DNA of 64,000 nt from Clavaria fumosa (lineage: Eukaryota; Basidiomycota; Agaricomycetes; Agaricales; Clavariaceae), in the NCBI GenBank assembly GCA_951802425.1, contig OX637806.1, forward strand, positions 1,426,001-1,490,000. Direction: 5' to 3'. The notes below the pieces were generated by a model. That model was not told the DNA's origin. It worked only from the letters and a program-made list of their open reading frames with translations, and did no database searches. Each line of letters starts with the position of its first letter. Position 1 is the stretch's first letter. A program made the position numbers and the translations under genes. Of the stretch, positions 22,906 to 35,422 are shown piece after piece.

Positions 22906-23157
22906 CGGAAATGGAGCGTCTCTTAGGCTGATGACCAGTCGATGACTGCTCATTTCTCTGATTCTATTCCGAGTGCTGAAGATCACGTGAATTTACACGT
23001 CCATTTGCTCAAGATCTCAAGGACACGGCACTGCGTGTTTTTCAACGGTCTCAAATCTGCTTGTTGTGTTGTATAACACTCTATGCGTGCTTACGACCCT
23101 ACGGTCTTCATAAGCACACTAAAGTCACTGTCAAACTACTAACACAAGCTCCATCCT

Positions 23158-23886
23158 TCATCTCCCCTTTCGATCTCGGTCAGGCTTTGCAACTTCTATG
23201 CCTGTGGCTGCGAGAATATCTATCCGTTCTCGCGATCTGCCATCGACGTTGCCGCCATACTGTGACCCTGTCGATTCCCAATCGTCATTGCTCGTCAGTG
23301 AGCAAAGCGTAAGAGCTTCAAATTGCGCATTCGCTAATGACTTCCCACTCGTTCTCGCTTTCGATGTCCGATCCTGATACGCAGGGAACCCAGATGAAAT
23401 CTCTCGCAAGCCCTTGAGATGCTAACATTGGGAATGCTTCAGCCGTGCACAACAGATGGTGCGCCGAAGAAAGGCTCACCTGTACGCCTCTTCCGCTTTG
23501 CCGGCTTTGAGATGAGCGGTAATAGTTCGTCCAGGCGCAGAGTGACGCGCTCTTCCTGAGCGCCGACTCCTACGAGGACCGGCGTATCCAAGTTGGACTC
23601 TACGTCATCGTACATGCCCTCCAGACCGAAACTGGGTCCCCGATACTCAACGTCGCCCCAAATGTCGCGTTGGTTGTCGAGACGTAGTAGCCGCCTAAAG
23701 TGAGCCTCGCGTTTCCTCGTGTCCGAACACACGCGCACTATCACACGGTCGAGCTGTCGTGGGTATGAGCATTGGGATCATCATCGCTCTGGATGGTGCC
23801 GTGAGTGAACGTACCGGCTTCCGTCGACGCTGACGGTCGTGTTCAAAGGTGCGTCGTTCCTTGTAAAGGGTGATGTCTTGGGCCAT
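23158..23886 (-). CDS. Duplicated small gene, copy 2 (unknown function)
   Basis: Exons 23886-23747, 23694-23480 and 23402-23158 splice in phase to 199 aa. It shares the IWGDV-YRGPSFGLE-MYDDVESNLD block and LRLDELLPLISKPAKRKRR with copy 1, and both intron positions. It differs by single substitutions and a longer C-terminal end (IEVAKPDRDRKGR). Intron 1 has a better 5' site (GTGTGA) than in copy 1. Both copies share a common upstream sequence, so both may be driven by the same promoter type. Confidence 0.6.
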
Positions 23887-24436
23887 TTGCGTGTAACTGC
23901 GGCAGTCGCGTATCGAGTTATGGAGTACACCGTAAGTTGCTTGCAACGCTTATAAGCCAAGGGGGGGTACCAACTGTGACTCAGACTGAGTCGTGCACAG
24001 GGATGAATCATTAGCGCTGCCGTTCGGGCCCTTCATTCTTCTCGGTATATTTTGCATGTCAGGACTGAATTGAATTGATTAGCTCCGGGCGCACGTGCAC
24101 AGCCAAGTGCTATCCATGGACAGCCCTTAGGCACAGCCAACCTCCTCCAATCACTAGTGTCGTTGTCGATAACGGTAGTGGAGAGCCTGTGTCTGTCCCG
24201 TGTAAGAGATATGCAGTGCCACGCCGATTGCTTGCGGTGCAGGAAAAAAATGTACGCAAATGGCATGAGCTGGTCATCAGCCGGGGCTAGGCCTTGATGG
24301 ACCGTAAGGATCAGCCTAGATTGTACTTTGCACGCCACTCCGCCATGCACGCCACGCCGCAATGGACATTGCGCGGTTTTACTGTGGCCGTGGTTGAGGC
24401 GCTAGAGTCGCCTCCACTGGCACCTGCGCTATCGCG

Positions 24437-26142
24437 ATGCGCAACTGGGCTGGCCGTGCTTTCGTTATCACGGCACTCCTTTTCACCATCTCTGATGTGC
24501 TCGCGCAAAGTAACATCACCGTCGCCGACACAGACCCTAGAATCCAGGTATACAGTCCGAGTCCAAATCAGCCCGTCCTTATATCTGACTTTTTACGATA
24601 AGTATGACGGGGGTGCGAAGGATACCACTCTTTGTGATTACAACTTGAACCCGGTTGTGGGTTGCTACTCTGTCCCGTCCGGGTGCGCTACCAGAGCCGC
24701 CATGTCGCTGAACAAGAGCGCCGCAGCTTCCTTTTCGTTTTACGGTGAGATCATTCCTCATTCTTGCTTCGTGGAAGGTTATCGTTGAAGAGAAACAGGC
24801 ACAGCATTATACATCAACTCTTTGCTGAGCTCCACATCTCCGGTTTATAACATTACGCTGGATGGGCAAGTCATAGCCGTCGATGGACACAGGAATTCGC
24901 CAACCTTCATATGCGATACCCTCTACTCTGGGACGGGCCTTAACCCCAAAACATTGCATCATGTTCGGCTCAGCATCTTGGACAGGTTACCAAACGGCAG
25001 TCTGAGGAACCCGAATCGGATCCCCGTCTTCTCATTGATCAGTTTCATGTGAGGCTCGTCAATCGTTCAGGTCAAGCGCGTCTGCTGATGCATGTATCCA
25101 GCTACACATCCGCTGATCAGCATACCGTAATTAAGTACGTGCTCCTGACTTGATTTTCTTTTCCCCCAGGCAGACTGCTGATCTAAATCCGGAATGAAAT
25201 AGTATTGCTCCTGTGGTTGGCGGTGCCGTCGCGGGCTTCGTCGCGATTGCAGCTGCGGTTATCATCTACCTGTCTTTCCGGAGGCGGCGAACTCTAATGA
25301 CGGAGGCAATGCCGGTAGAATACATCGATCCATTGACGCATGAAGATGTCCCAGCAACTGCAGAATTTTCACCCTATCGCCTTGCAGGCGATTCGAACAA
25401 CCAAGGCACGCAGGTTCCTCCCGTCACCGGTTTCCCCATGCACGTCCCTCGAATGCCGATGGTACCGGCAATGCCCATGCCAACTACGCCAACGACAACG
25501 TCTTCTCCCGCTATGCCAACGACGATGTCGATGCCCACGACGCCGACGTCTACGACAATGCCCACGTACATGACGCACTCATCGCCACCGATGCCCACAA
25601 TGCCCATGTACACGACGCCCACATCGCCACCGATGCCTGCGACTTTGATGCCCACAATGCCTATGCCCCTAGGGCCCACGATGATGCGGATGCCTACGTC
25701 TCCCTCGCCTCCCTCGTCTGACGTCTCTTCGTCGCAGCGCAAAGCACACCCTATGGGCCCTCGCTTCGTCAGGAACCCCAGCTTTTCGCCACCCGCTTCG
25801 TCCCTTCATCTGTCCTCGTCCAGTGTTTACGGCGCTGGTACAGCAGATGGCTCGCCCGATGCTCCGCCCTCACCAGTCTCTGGCACCTCTGTTTCCGCGT
25901 TGAATCCATTCACATCCGAGCAAGCGCGGTTCTTTCAGAGCTTGCATGAGAATAACGTGCCCCCCGCGGAAATCGCGGCTCTCATGGCGGCCTTGCGAGG
26001 AAGGGCTGCCTCGCCGACTCGGGCTGAGAGCTCGACTCAAGGCGCACAAGGCGCTCGAACTCTCAACCCTGTTATGGATGATCCACCGCCGCAATATGCT
26101 TTTGTCAATGACGACCATATGTACGACTCCCGATCGTTGTAG
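24437..26142 (+). CDS. Single-pass (type I) membrane protein with Met/Pro/Thr-rich cytoplasmic tail
   Basis: It starts at ATG 24437 with a signal peptide (RAFVITALLFTISDVLAQ). The extracellular part includes ITVADTDPRIQVYSPSP, a Cys-containing segment and FSFYGTALYI with an NITLDG glycosylation site; this is the layout of a widespread Agaricomycete surface-protein family. After introns 24745-24798 and 25049-25202 comes a transmembrane helix (GGAVAGFVAIAAAVIIYL), a basic stop-transfer RRRR and a long tail. The tail has a Met-Pro-Thr repeat region (25440-25700) and ends in PPQYAF. Near 24590 a T5 run puts the upstream exon one base out of frame (a stop at TAAGTATG), so this copy is either frameshifted or carries a sequencing error. 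Function unknown. Confidence 0.6.
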
Positions 26143-26326
26143 AGCGGGAGATCTTGACCAAAAAGATTCTTTAATACCCATGCTGTGCCTATCTGTACAA
26201 TGTTATCACGGTCTATGTAATCTAAATGTGAATCGGATGATCGGCAGGTGTGGCCACGAGATGATGAGATATAGCTTTCACGGCACTATCTTCCGTCAGC
26301 ACCACTCTCCATTGTTTTGGGAGCCC

Positions 26327-29300
26327 CTACTCATCATCATCCGAGATCACTAGTCGTCGGTTCTTCAATTTAGTAACTTGGGGAAAATTGTCGTCTTCCT
26401 TGTCTTCAACCTCCCACTCCTGTCTTCCCTCCTGTGGAGGTGGCTTTGAGTTGGACGCCTTATATACTAGCTTTGGTCGAGGCCTTGGTTTGGATTTTGC
26501 CTGCTCAGACTCTAATGACAGCGGAGTTGGATCAGAGGACGGAGCAGACAGTAGACGAGAGGGCCCGAGGGTATCGTCATCCGACCCTACCGTCTCGTCC
26601 CCAGAGTCGACGTCGCTGACTCGCTTCCGTCTCTTCTTTTCGATCGAACTGCCTGCCACGGCACTTCTCCGCTTTTTCGTGCCTGCGCTCTTCATGGTCG
26701 GGAGCCTGCCACCTTCCAAGGCGACGCGCTCTGTCTTCTCCCTGAGAGCTTTCTCTTTCTCCAGAAACACATCCATGTCACCGTATTCCTCATCGCTGTC
26801 CACGATCAGCGCTGCTGATTTGTACTCCTCCTTCTCCTTTCGCCGCTTCTCCTTCCTGGACTTATTGCGGGCATTTTCGTCATCTTCGGCATCTGAATCC
26901 TGTGATGGTGAGCGCTTCCGCCGACGCCGGGTTGCCTTCTTCTTGAGGAGTGTGGAGGCTTTCTTGTCCTGCGTGTTGTACGGGGACTCGAGGTATTGGC
27001 GAATGACACCGAGGGTGCTTTGCAAGTCAATCGGCAAGATGGCCGCGGGGACATACCATTCAAATTCATCGGCATCTGTCATTATTGATCAGTTATGACA
27101 ATAGGATAAGTTTTGAGTCATTACCTGGGACCCGGACCTTGAAGTTGCAGAGACGGAACAGGAGTTTGAGTTCGACACCTCTGGTCGCAGCAATCGCTTG
27201 CTCCTCCCTAACGCACGGTATCCCTGCAGCACTTGACATGAGATTGTGGGGCTTGCGAGCATGAACAAGCGTATCGTACGGAAATCTTCAAACTTGGAGA
27301 TGGCTTCTTGAGAGGGACCCCGCAGCCTCCTGGCTATCTCCTCGTCATCTACTTCGTCTTCGTCCTGAGCGGCGTCGATCTGCTCCACAATTTGCCGGCG
27401 TTTAGCCATGACCATCGTTAAGATCTACCGGCACGAATTCATATCATCGCCGTCAAGATGAACACGGGACGACGCACATCAACGACCCAATTGATTAAAT
27501 CGCTCTGCCCCTTCTCTGCCAGCGCGGCCATTACAATGCCGATTTGTTCAGTTTCAGAGAACCCTTTCTTAACTTGCATCTCGGAAGAGGCATCGACGTC
27601 CTCCCCACCACGCTTCCCGCGACCTAATTTCGCTTCCGGTTCCCAGCTCGAGTACTGCTTCCATTGACTCCTGTTCTTTGGGAAGAACGCCTGCGCTCAA
27701 TGCATTAGTCTTCAAGCCGTAAATGAAAAATTTTGGAGACGTGTACTTCTATTGCAAGGAACGGTTCTTTTTCAAGCGCCTTGAAGAATTGTCGAAGTAT
27801 GAAGTTGACAAGACCGATCAAGTCCTTGTATGGCTGATCTTTCGGAAACGCCTTTTGGTCATCTAAGATGGACTTGAATAGGTGTAGAGTAGAGACCTAG
27901 CCAGATTGAATGAAGGAATTCAAACGAAAGGGGAGGTGACCATAAACTCACATTAAAGAACAAGCCCTCCGCTTTTGCCTTGACGGCTTGCCTATGTAGC
28001 AAAGTGACAACGCGTTTCATCTGCTCTGGTGACGTGAAGTCCTTATGACCCGCGAGGTAGGTAAGTAGCGTTCGCGTAATGTCTGAATGGGCGAATTTCT
28101 GTGGAACATTCGATCTGGAACCTCAAGCTGGGCGAGACACAACGGAAATCGGCGAACCATCTCAAATGCTTCAAATGTGAAGATGGTCTCGTGGACCACA
28201 TCCTCGTCCTCACTTGGTTCCACTTCTTCTACATCAGGTATAGCATCTTCATCTTCTCCGTTAGCTCCTGGTGGCTGTCAGTCCCGCTCTATTAAAATGC
28301 ATAAATTGGAAACTCACCTTTCGTCTTCCGTTTCCGCCTCGCCTTCTTTCTCCGCACGTACATCTCCTCCGGCTTTCTCATCCCCCATCTCTCCAGCATC
28401 TTCATCAGGGCATGCGCCATCGCCACGCTGGAATGCAGATACGCCAAAGTCTGCGTCCCTTCCTTGTAAGATCTCAGGCTCTCTAGCGCAATGTCAAGCA
28501 CTTCGCCGTTGTACACCAGCTGCTGTCGGAGGACGTCGGCGGCCTCAACCTCTGCAGACTCTGTGTCGCTGGACGACGACATGGCCTCGATGAGAAGCAG
28601 CAGCTGGGTCAAACATTCGATACCCGCTTGCAGTTCCGTCCAGAGCCTTGGCTGAGGACCGAGGGTCAGTGAAGGCGAATTTTAATAGACTGGATAGAGA
28701 CTCGCACTTTATCCTCGACAGCCTGGCGCATTCGCTTGAGTACCCAGATGATCCAGCCGCGTTCGACAACCTCGGCAACCAAGCTGAAGGGCCATTTGGC
28801 ATGGCCTTCCTGCGCTCGCATGCAGAGGAAAAACTCGAGAAACCATTTTGTGATGTATAATAATCTCAGGTTGTCCTTCTCTGTTATCTTCGGCCTCTCA
28901 GATCTGATGTCCTTCAGTAAGGAGGAAATAAAGGCTTGAACAGGGAATTCATGAGAAAGTTTCGCGGTAATACATAGTGCCACGCACAATTGAAAGACGA
29001 TTGCAGAAACTCCTTGACTACATGTTGCAGAAGGGACCTCGCCTCAACAGAAAGGTTGTCCTCCGTCGTCAGCTCATCCAGTTTGTTTCCCTTCTTTGAC
29101 TTTTGCTTCTTCGTCATGTCTATGATGTCCCCTATCTCAAGATTGACTGCTTGTTGCCGATGGACGACAATTTTCTGCGACGGAGCTGCAGCCGCCGCGG
29201 TATCACCATTGCCCTTCGGTTTGTTGGGGTTGAGCGTGACTGAGATGGTAGTGCCGAAGCGGGAATGCCGGGAAGCGGTCATCTTGGCCAAGTCGCGCCG

Positions 29301-30226
29301 AGCAGACGCTTCGGCAGCCAAAAGTCGGTTGAGGTTGTGCGACGGAGCCTTTCGGCGGAGTGAGGATGAAACACGTCGAGACTGCGTAGAAAAATATTTA
29401 CTTTAGCCTGATTAAGTGCCATCGACGAGGGCTTGACGCCACGAAACAAGAGATAGAAGATTTCAAGGACGAGAGTGTTCCACCCATTCAAGAACGGATC
29501 CGTCGAGGCGTTCGTCGCAATGGTCAAGAGTAGATCGAGCACACGGTTTTCTGAGAACGATTGGATGAGTTTGGCCTGCATCGTTGAGTATTGGACGTGA
29601 TCGGCGCTCAGTTGAGAGTTTGCGGGCAGGTCCTTGATGAAAGCCAGATTTCGGAACAGGTACAATACGACATTGATGACTTGCTTATCCCGTTCCTTCC
29701 GCGCCCCCTGGGGCTGCGCAAGCGGGGGAAGCAGGAGACCCATGAGAGCTTGGATGACGCCTGGTTTGAGAAGGGCGGCTTTGTAATTGAGATGGCTAAA
29801 GGTGAGCTGGGTGTAGTCGGTTCCCTTATCCAGTTCCTCGTCCAGCTCTTTCAGCTCCTCCGCCAGATCAATCGGCCATGTCATAGCGGTCATCAGGTCA
29901 GCGCACGCGATAGCTCTCTTATCCTCCACAAGCCCCTGCCCAGCCGTGGCGAGCAGAATGGGAACGAGGTCATTGGCCATGACTCCCGTATCCCAAAAAA
30001 TGCGAGCGACGGTGCGCTCGTCGTCTGTGTCGTCTTTTCTCCAGAGCTTCTTCAGGTCTTTGAGGCATCCAAGGACCTGATCACCCAGTCTGTACGCGCC
30101 GGATTCGCGGCCGCCCAGCGCGTCGACAACTTGTCGGACGACGGGATCCAAGATAGATCTCCTGTCGTGCTGAGGCTCACCTCCTGACTCGTCGGAAGAG
30201 ATGGACATTGCCTTGTTCCTGTCCAT
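26327..30226 (-). CDS. Replication-fork protection protein TIMELESS/Tof1/Swi1
   Basis: Eleven in-phase exons (30226-29402, 29348-28988, 28934-28708, 28651-28318, 28267-28158, 28098-27952, 27896-27747, 27690-27478, 27424-27280, 27223-27125, 27075-26327) give about 1119 aa. The N-terminal TIMELESS domain is clear: VIQALMGLLLPPLA, VLYLFRNLAFIKDLP, WNTLVLEIFYLLFRGVKP, then SRHSRFGTTISV. The second conserved part has ERPKITEKDNLRLLYITKWF, TFEAFEM and FTSPEQMKRVVTLLHRQAV. The C-terminus is Lys/Arg/Glu/Ser-rich. With Csm3/Tipin it stabilises stalled forks and supports the S-phase checkpoint in the nucleus. PBDC1 lies 228 bp upstream on the same strand. Confidence 0.93.
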
Positions 30227-30453
30227 GATGGTTATCTGGCGGAAAGGAGACGAGGAGGGCGCTAGGATATGACCGTCGTGTGACGCGACGCGTTTACCAA
30301 GAGCGACTCACGTGAATGTCACGTCTCAGCAAAAAAGCAACAATGCAATGACGCTTCAACAACCTACAATACGAGGCACCTATAAGCCATTCACAAATTA
30401 TAGTTTATACGCTGCTCTGCCATACAGTACACGGGCACGTCCTTAATGACGTG

Positions 30454-31410
30454 TTATATGGTCTTGCCACTGGTGGATTTTACCTTCGCTTGATTCATGG
30501 CTTTTGCCTTGGCATGAGCTTCCTCATTGATGCCTAATCTGTTACGAGCGATCTGCTCATGGGGCGCGTATTGGAAAATGGATGTTTCAGGTGTGTGTGT
30601 GGGTTACGCACCTCGAAAGCGTAGAACTGCGAGAAAGGGAAGTTTCGTCAAATGTCAACGCCCACGTTCGGTCCGCATTCGGGCCAGACCTTACCTGCAT
30701 GCGAGTGACTGCGCCGAGGTATCACAAAACAAGTCTAGGGATTACGGAAACCCGTGCTTACCGAATATTGTATTCGCCTCTGTATATTCACCACGGGCAT
30801 CGGTCCGAATAAGGCATCCAAAGTTATGGTCTTGGACTTTCTTTTGGTAGCTTTTGCACCGGGTCAACGTCTAGGGGAGAAACGAGGAACGAACACAACC
30901 TATCGATGAATTGCCGCCACCTCCCCTTTCCATCGTCGCTTTTCATCCAATCTTCGTCCAGTTTGATCAACCTCTGATATGAATCCTCGAACAGCTCCGG
31001 GAAATTCTTCTTTACATGCTCGAATATTTCATTGTCAATTCTAGTCACGTCCCGTTACATCCGATCGACAGATGATTCAGGCGTAGTACCTAGTCAGCCG
31101 GAGATTCTCCGGGGGAACCGTCTCGAGCAGGTTCCAATACGTCTGAATGTCCCACATCCGTAAGCAAATAGACGGACCTGTCGACGGACAAAGCGCGCTT
31201 GCCTGTGCCTGCTCAACCGCTTTGACGGCAAACCTGCGAAAAAATTTCGCTCATAATTTCGCCGCTCCAAAATCAATTTCGGACCCACTGTTTTTCAATC
31301 TGCACGTCAGACGAAAGAGCCTATCAGGTGAAAGGGCGTCGCAGGGAACCACAGGGTCACGGCACCTCATGGAGATTCTCAGCTTTCTGTGGGTCGAACT
31401 TCCCTGCCAT
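30454..31410 (-). CDS. PBDC1-family protein (YPL225W type), nine exons including micro-exons
   Basis: Exons 31410-31366, 31299-31289, 31233-31203, 31142-31090, 31040-30900, 30850-30762, 30708-30695, 30626-30612 and 30552-30454 are all in phase and give 165 aa. The family signature is plain: FAVKAVEQA, TYWNLLETVPP, LRLTRIDNEIFEHV, LDEDWMKSDDGKGRWRQFI, LIRTDARGEYTEANTIF and QFYAFEIARNRLG. Yeast YPL225W/PBDC1 is a cytosolic factor reported to assist eEF1A folding. Three exons are only 11, 14 and 15 bp, and intron 3 starts with GC (31202). Length fits the family. Confidence 0.9.
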
Positions 31411-33924
31411 GCCAATTTGATCCTGGAAGTGCTGCAAGCCTCAGGTCAAGAAACGGCGTTGCTGCCAGTGAGCACGTGCCGAAGGGTTTTTTTCGCTTTA
31501 CTTCCGCGTCCCAACTTAGCACACTTCAGAAGTTCAGATTCTGCGATCTACACTAGGCGCACGAGCGGGGAAGAAGACACGGAACAGCTTCGCGTCGGTG
31601 ATCAGTCCATAAATTCGTTTCTTCTGCAAAATGCCGGACGCCACGGACATCACTTCACACCATGCCAGCGCAACGAAACCGGATCCGACCATCAGGCGAC
31701 CGTCGATATCTCTAATGATGGGCTGAAATTCTGACCAACAACAAGGGCCTAGGTCGGTCTAGGTGGTTTCCTGCCCGCCAACAGTACTGACAAATCGCCC
31801 TCTTCCGCGCGACTGATGGCCTCTCATTCACTTCGGAAATTTTCGGGACGGTCTAGCTCATGTCTTCACTGTTTGCGAATGCATTTTTTGCATAGCCTAT
31901 CTAAGAAAGCCTTGCTGTATACGAGCCATGGAGGTGCGACAGACGGACGGTATATCACAGCCGATCTATGTCTCGCCCAGTCTCGTTCGTAGATGGAACC
32001 CGGCCCCGGACGCCGAGCACCAGGACGCATCTCGATTAGAATGCAGCCCACCTCTGAGGAAGAGCTGCGCGTGCCAAGTACCCCAGATCCGTTGAAGCGT
32101 GTTTATCCGATGCAAACACACTCGATCACAGCGACCCTCGTTTCGAAAAACCGTCTGTATGACCGATCGGATGGGCCAGACTTTTTTTTTGCGAAGGTCA
32201 TGAGCCGGTTCCGCTTTTTCACCCGATCATGGCGAGTAAAGCTTCTGACGTGTAAGGATGTCATCTGAGACTCGCCGACCCTTCATAGCCCCCTAAACAG
32301 TTTCTGGACTCGAGTGGGAGGGCAGAGGGGGATGAAATATCAACCTCGTGTTGAGCAGTGCCGATGCGGGCTTGTACTTTGTTCGCAAGTGACTCATAGA
32401 CTGCCGCCATCTCACTTCCCACTGGGTCTGATGGACGTAAAACATTTGCCCCGGATACAGTATGTGAGATTGCTTCTCCATTGTTCTTCTGTCTCACAGA
32501 GCTTGATCGCCGTAGCAATGATGTCCTGACCGACGTGGACAGCACGCGTTGCCATGCCGTCTGCAGCCTATTATCTGTGGTTGTTCGGTGATGACGCGAG
32601 GTGGAAGCATCGATGTTCATGGTACAGAAGTGCTTGAACAAATACTGTACCTTCATTGTATTTTATCTAACATGCGACTTCTGGTAGACACAACTGCGCC
32701 AAGTTTATAGCCTCTTAACCGTTGGTTGGGTGTTTCTTTAACATCACGTGAGTTGCTGGATGCAAAGCTTAAAAACAAAGGGTGATTGAATACAATCCAT
32801 CAGAAATACCTTGTCCCTTCGTGGCTATGACCTGCAGTCTAGGCTCCGTATATCACTCCACCGCAGAAAAAAAAGGGATTTCTTGCATAGCACGACCGAA
32901 GCAGTGGCGCATCGGCAACATTGTGGGGTTAAGGGCTAAGGTCTTTCCGGTTATCTCGTGGAACAAAGTGCCTCACCAAAAATGAACGGTATTTCTGATC
33001 TCAGTGCAGAGCAGTGTATGTTTACATAAAAAAACGACGCCATGATGCAGGTTGTCAGATAAATTTAGCTTTCGTTGGCTCTTCGGCCCTTTATCACCGG
33101 CCATGCGCGGTACGATGGGAGCGAATTCCGAGAGAGGATCACGTGGATATCACCAGGTTAGGTTTCACTACACGTGTTACATCTCCTAGTCATGAAAATC
33201 TCTTCTTCAAATGACTGCAATCGTTGAGTTGAAAAAAAGACTCACTTGTTATTACGAATAATCGCGGAGTGAAAACAGTGACATAGCGGTGTTTAAAATA
33301 AATTATATGGTTTGTTGATTCAGCGGAAGTAAAAATTCTTTTTTTCTTTTTTCGGTGAATTTCTCTCAGTTGATGACCGATCAACCCTATTTTGGGGAGG
33401 CACTGCACGATCACGATCCAAAATAAGAACTACCACACGCTGTGACGGAGACGGCGACAGCCGCTGTATACCGACCCATGTCCTAGGTGGACATTCCGGA
33501 ACATCAATATGATGAATGGGGAAGCAGTGGTCAGTCGTCAAATTCTAGGGTGTTTTTTTTCTTTCAAATTTCTCTTTGTCAAGGAATGGTATCTCTGGCG
33601 CTTCGAGAGAGATCGAATGATCAAAAAATCCGTTCGTTGCCTGGAAGATTCGACGGACGGCGGCGGCTTCGCGCTTGACAACTTGTGGGCTTGTGTACAT
33701 TTACAACAGATCAGGCAACGGGACCTTGCGGAACTTAGGGTCACTCCAAGCAGTTTAAGGCGAACCAGGACCGGAAAAATGCAGCCAGAAAAGGCAAAGA
33801 TTCTTTGGTCGTAAAGAGTAACAAAGGGTCCCAACGTTATAAGAGCGGAGTCTCCCTTTCTTTCAAAACCCCGAACACTCAGCCTTTCACTGAACTTACG
33901 GTATTTTACGTTACTTCGCCCCCC
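31411..33924. other. Intergenic stretch without a recognised gene
   Basis: The only segment that looks partly coding is on the minus strand at 32656-32261. There, a frame with TAIKLCETEEQWRSNLTYCI (about 32520-32430) would end at a good GTGAGA splice site. I could not build a complete gene or name a family. Elsewhere only short chance frames occur. Confidence 0.35.
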
Positions 33925-35422
33925 ATGCCCACTCTGCCGGAACGCCCTGAGCGTAGTCGCAACGCCAAGGTAATGCACTGACGCTCTTCTCTTAGAGTCA
34001 ATTGTCGCTCACCGCGGCTACTCATTCTAGGCCCAAGCACGGCACCGTGCGAAACGCAAGGCGTACATTGACCAGGTAATATCCCGCCTATCGGCTTCCT
34101 GCGGCGGGTGACGCTCACACGACTTTTCGGTGCTTTTCTAGTTGGAGCAAACGGTGACCAAACTACAAACGGCACTCGGATATAACCCAGAGCAGGTCGC
34201 AGCGCTGCCTCCGCCCCTCGTGAAAATCCGAGAGTTGGAGCAAGAGAATGCGCGGCTGCAGCGTGAGAACGATGAAATGCGGCGGTTACTCGGGGAGCCA
34301 GACCGAGCCCGAGCCCGGTCAACACTGTCAACGGCGGTACACGACGACCCCCGTAATGGCACGACAGGTAGTGGCGGCAGCCACAGCTGTGAGCGCGAGG
34401 CGGAGGCCGTCAAGCGTCGGAAGCGCGACCCATATCTAGTTAGTCGCTTCTCTATGACACTGTCATCGCACGTAGGAGGGATCCTGACCCCGCCTCTGTC
34501 TATCCCTTCCGCAGTCCCCTCCCCACCCAAGTACCCCGCGCCAATATAACGGCGTCAGCCCTCATACCGGGCACGGAAGCGCCCTCCCGAGCTCTAATGG
34601 TCATCACGACCTGAGCGGTCATCTCAGTCACAATGGCGTTAGCGCCAATGGACACGGCGCCAACGGACACGGCGTCAATGGGCATGGTGTCAGCGGACAC
34701 AACTCCGGCGCCAATGGACACGGCGTCAACGGGCACAGCGTCAACGGGCAGAGCGCCAACGGGCACAACATCAACGGGCACAGCGTCAATGGACACAGCG
34801 CTAATGGTGTACATGGCCATAGTGGACATACCCAACATCCTAATCACCACACGCACAACTCTCAGAGCCATCACCCCAATGGCCATTCGTCAAACTCGAT
34901 GTACGCCTTAGCGCCTGCGTTCCAGATGGTGGGCCCCGCAACGCCTTCAAGCTCTGCAACTTCCAGCCCTCCATTCTCGGCGAGTGCTTTTTCTTCCTAA
35001 TACCGCTGTAGCATCCGGCGGGAACTTGTGGATCCTAGTGACAGTTTGTTATGTTCCACCCACCAGCAGCCCATGCACACTCACACTCCTCAAACGCCAC
35101 ATCCTCTGACCCCGCGACACCCGACACTCCCCGTTCATAATAGCCTGTCCAATTACTCGTCTGCAACCAATCATTATCCATCAAACGTGAAAGTCGAAGA
35201 CGAGCACTATGGCGTAAGTTGAACGGCTATATTTGTCTCTCTGGCGAGTCGCTGATCAAGCCGCCATGCCAGCATTCTAATCATCATCGATCTTCTGCCC
35301 CTGGACATTATCCGAGCTCTTTTCACTCGTTTTCTTCTCATCCTACGGCTGACCACGATATAGATAGCTGGCAAGGTTATCCTTACTCTTCTGACCGTCA
35401 TGTTACTCACTTGATTTGTTAG
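33925..35422 (+). CDS. bZIP transcription factor with Asn-Gly-His repeat tail
   Basis: Exons 33925-33969, 34031-34075 and 34142 onward join in phase. The basic region reads RSRNAKAQARHRAKRKAY, with the N-X7-R signature, and runs into a leucine zipper (IDQLEQTVTKLQTAL), a short loop and a second coil (IRELEQENARLQRENDEM). After an intron (34438 to about 34514) comes a stretch of NGH-type repeats (34600-34840) and then Ser/Pro-rich sequence. Further exons are supported by open Pro/His/Ser-rich frames with a VKVED sumoylation-like motif (35070-35214) and HYPSSFHSFSSHPTADHD (35268-35422). The junction between about 34920 and 35070 is unresolved, so the 3' half is tentative. It is expected to bind DNA as a dimer in the nucleus; target unknown. 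Confidence 0.75.

Larger units (their letters stand above)
21290..24040. repeat. Tandem duplication of about 1.33 kb
   Basis: The segment about 21300-22710 is repeated at about 22740-24040 in direct orientation; corresponding words are offset by 1330-1332 bp (TCAAATCTGCTTG at 21721 and 23051; AAGTTGCTTGCAACG at 22602 and 23934). Each unit holds the 5' part of the SANT gene, its upstream region and one copy of a small three-exon gene. The gene copies have stayed open, whereas the extra SANT fragment has decayed. A fragment resembling the 3' end of the small gene also remains near 21600-21660. Confidence 0.8.

Noticed and set aside
25170..25202. TGA in the membrane protein (before NSIAPVVGG) as a premature stop
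   Set aside because: Splicing to the AG at 25201-25202 removes it and keeps phase, so it need not be a mutation.
29382..29401. A 20-nt mini-intron in the TIMELESS gene
   Set aside because: A 53-bp intron from the same 5' site to the AG at 29349 also keeps phase and is of normal length, so the ultra-short intron is unnecessary.
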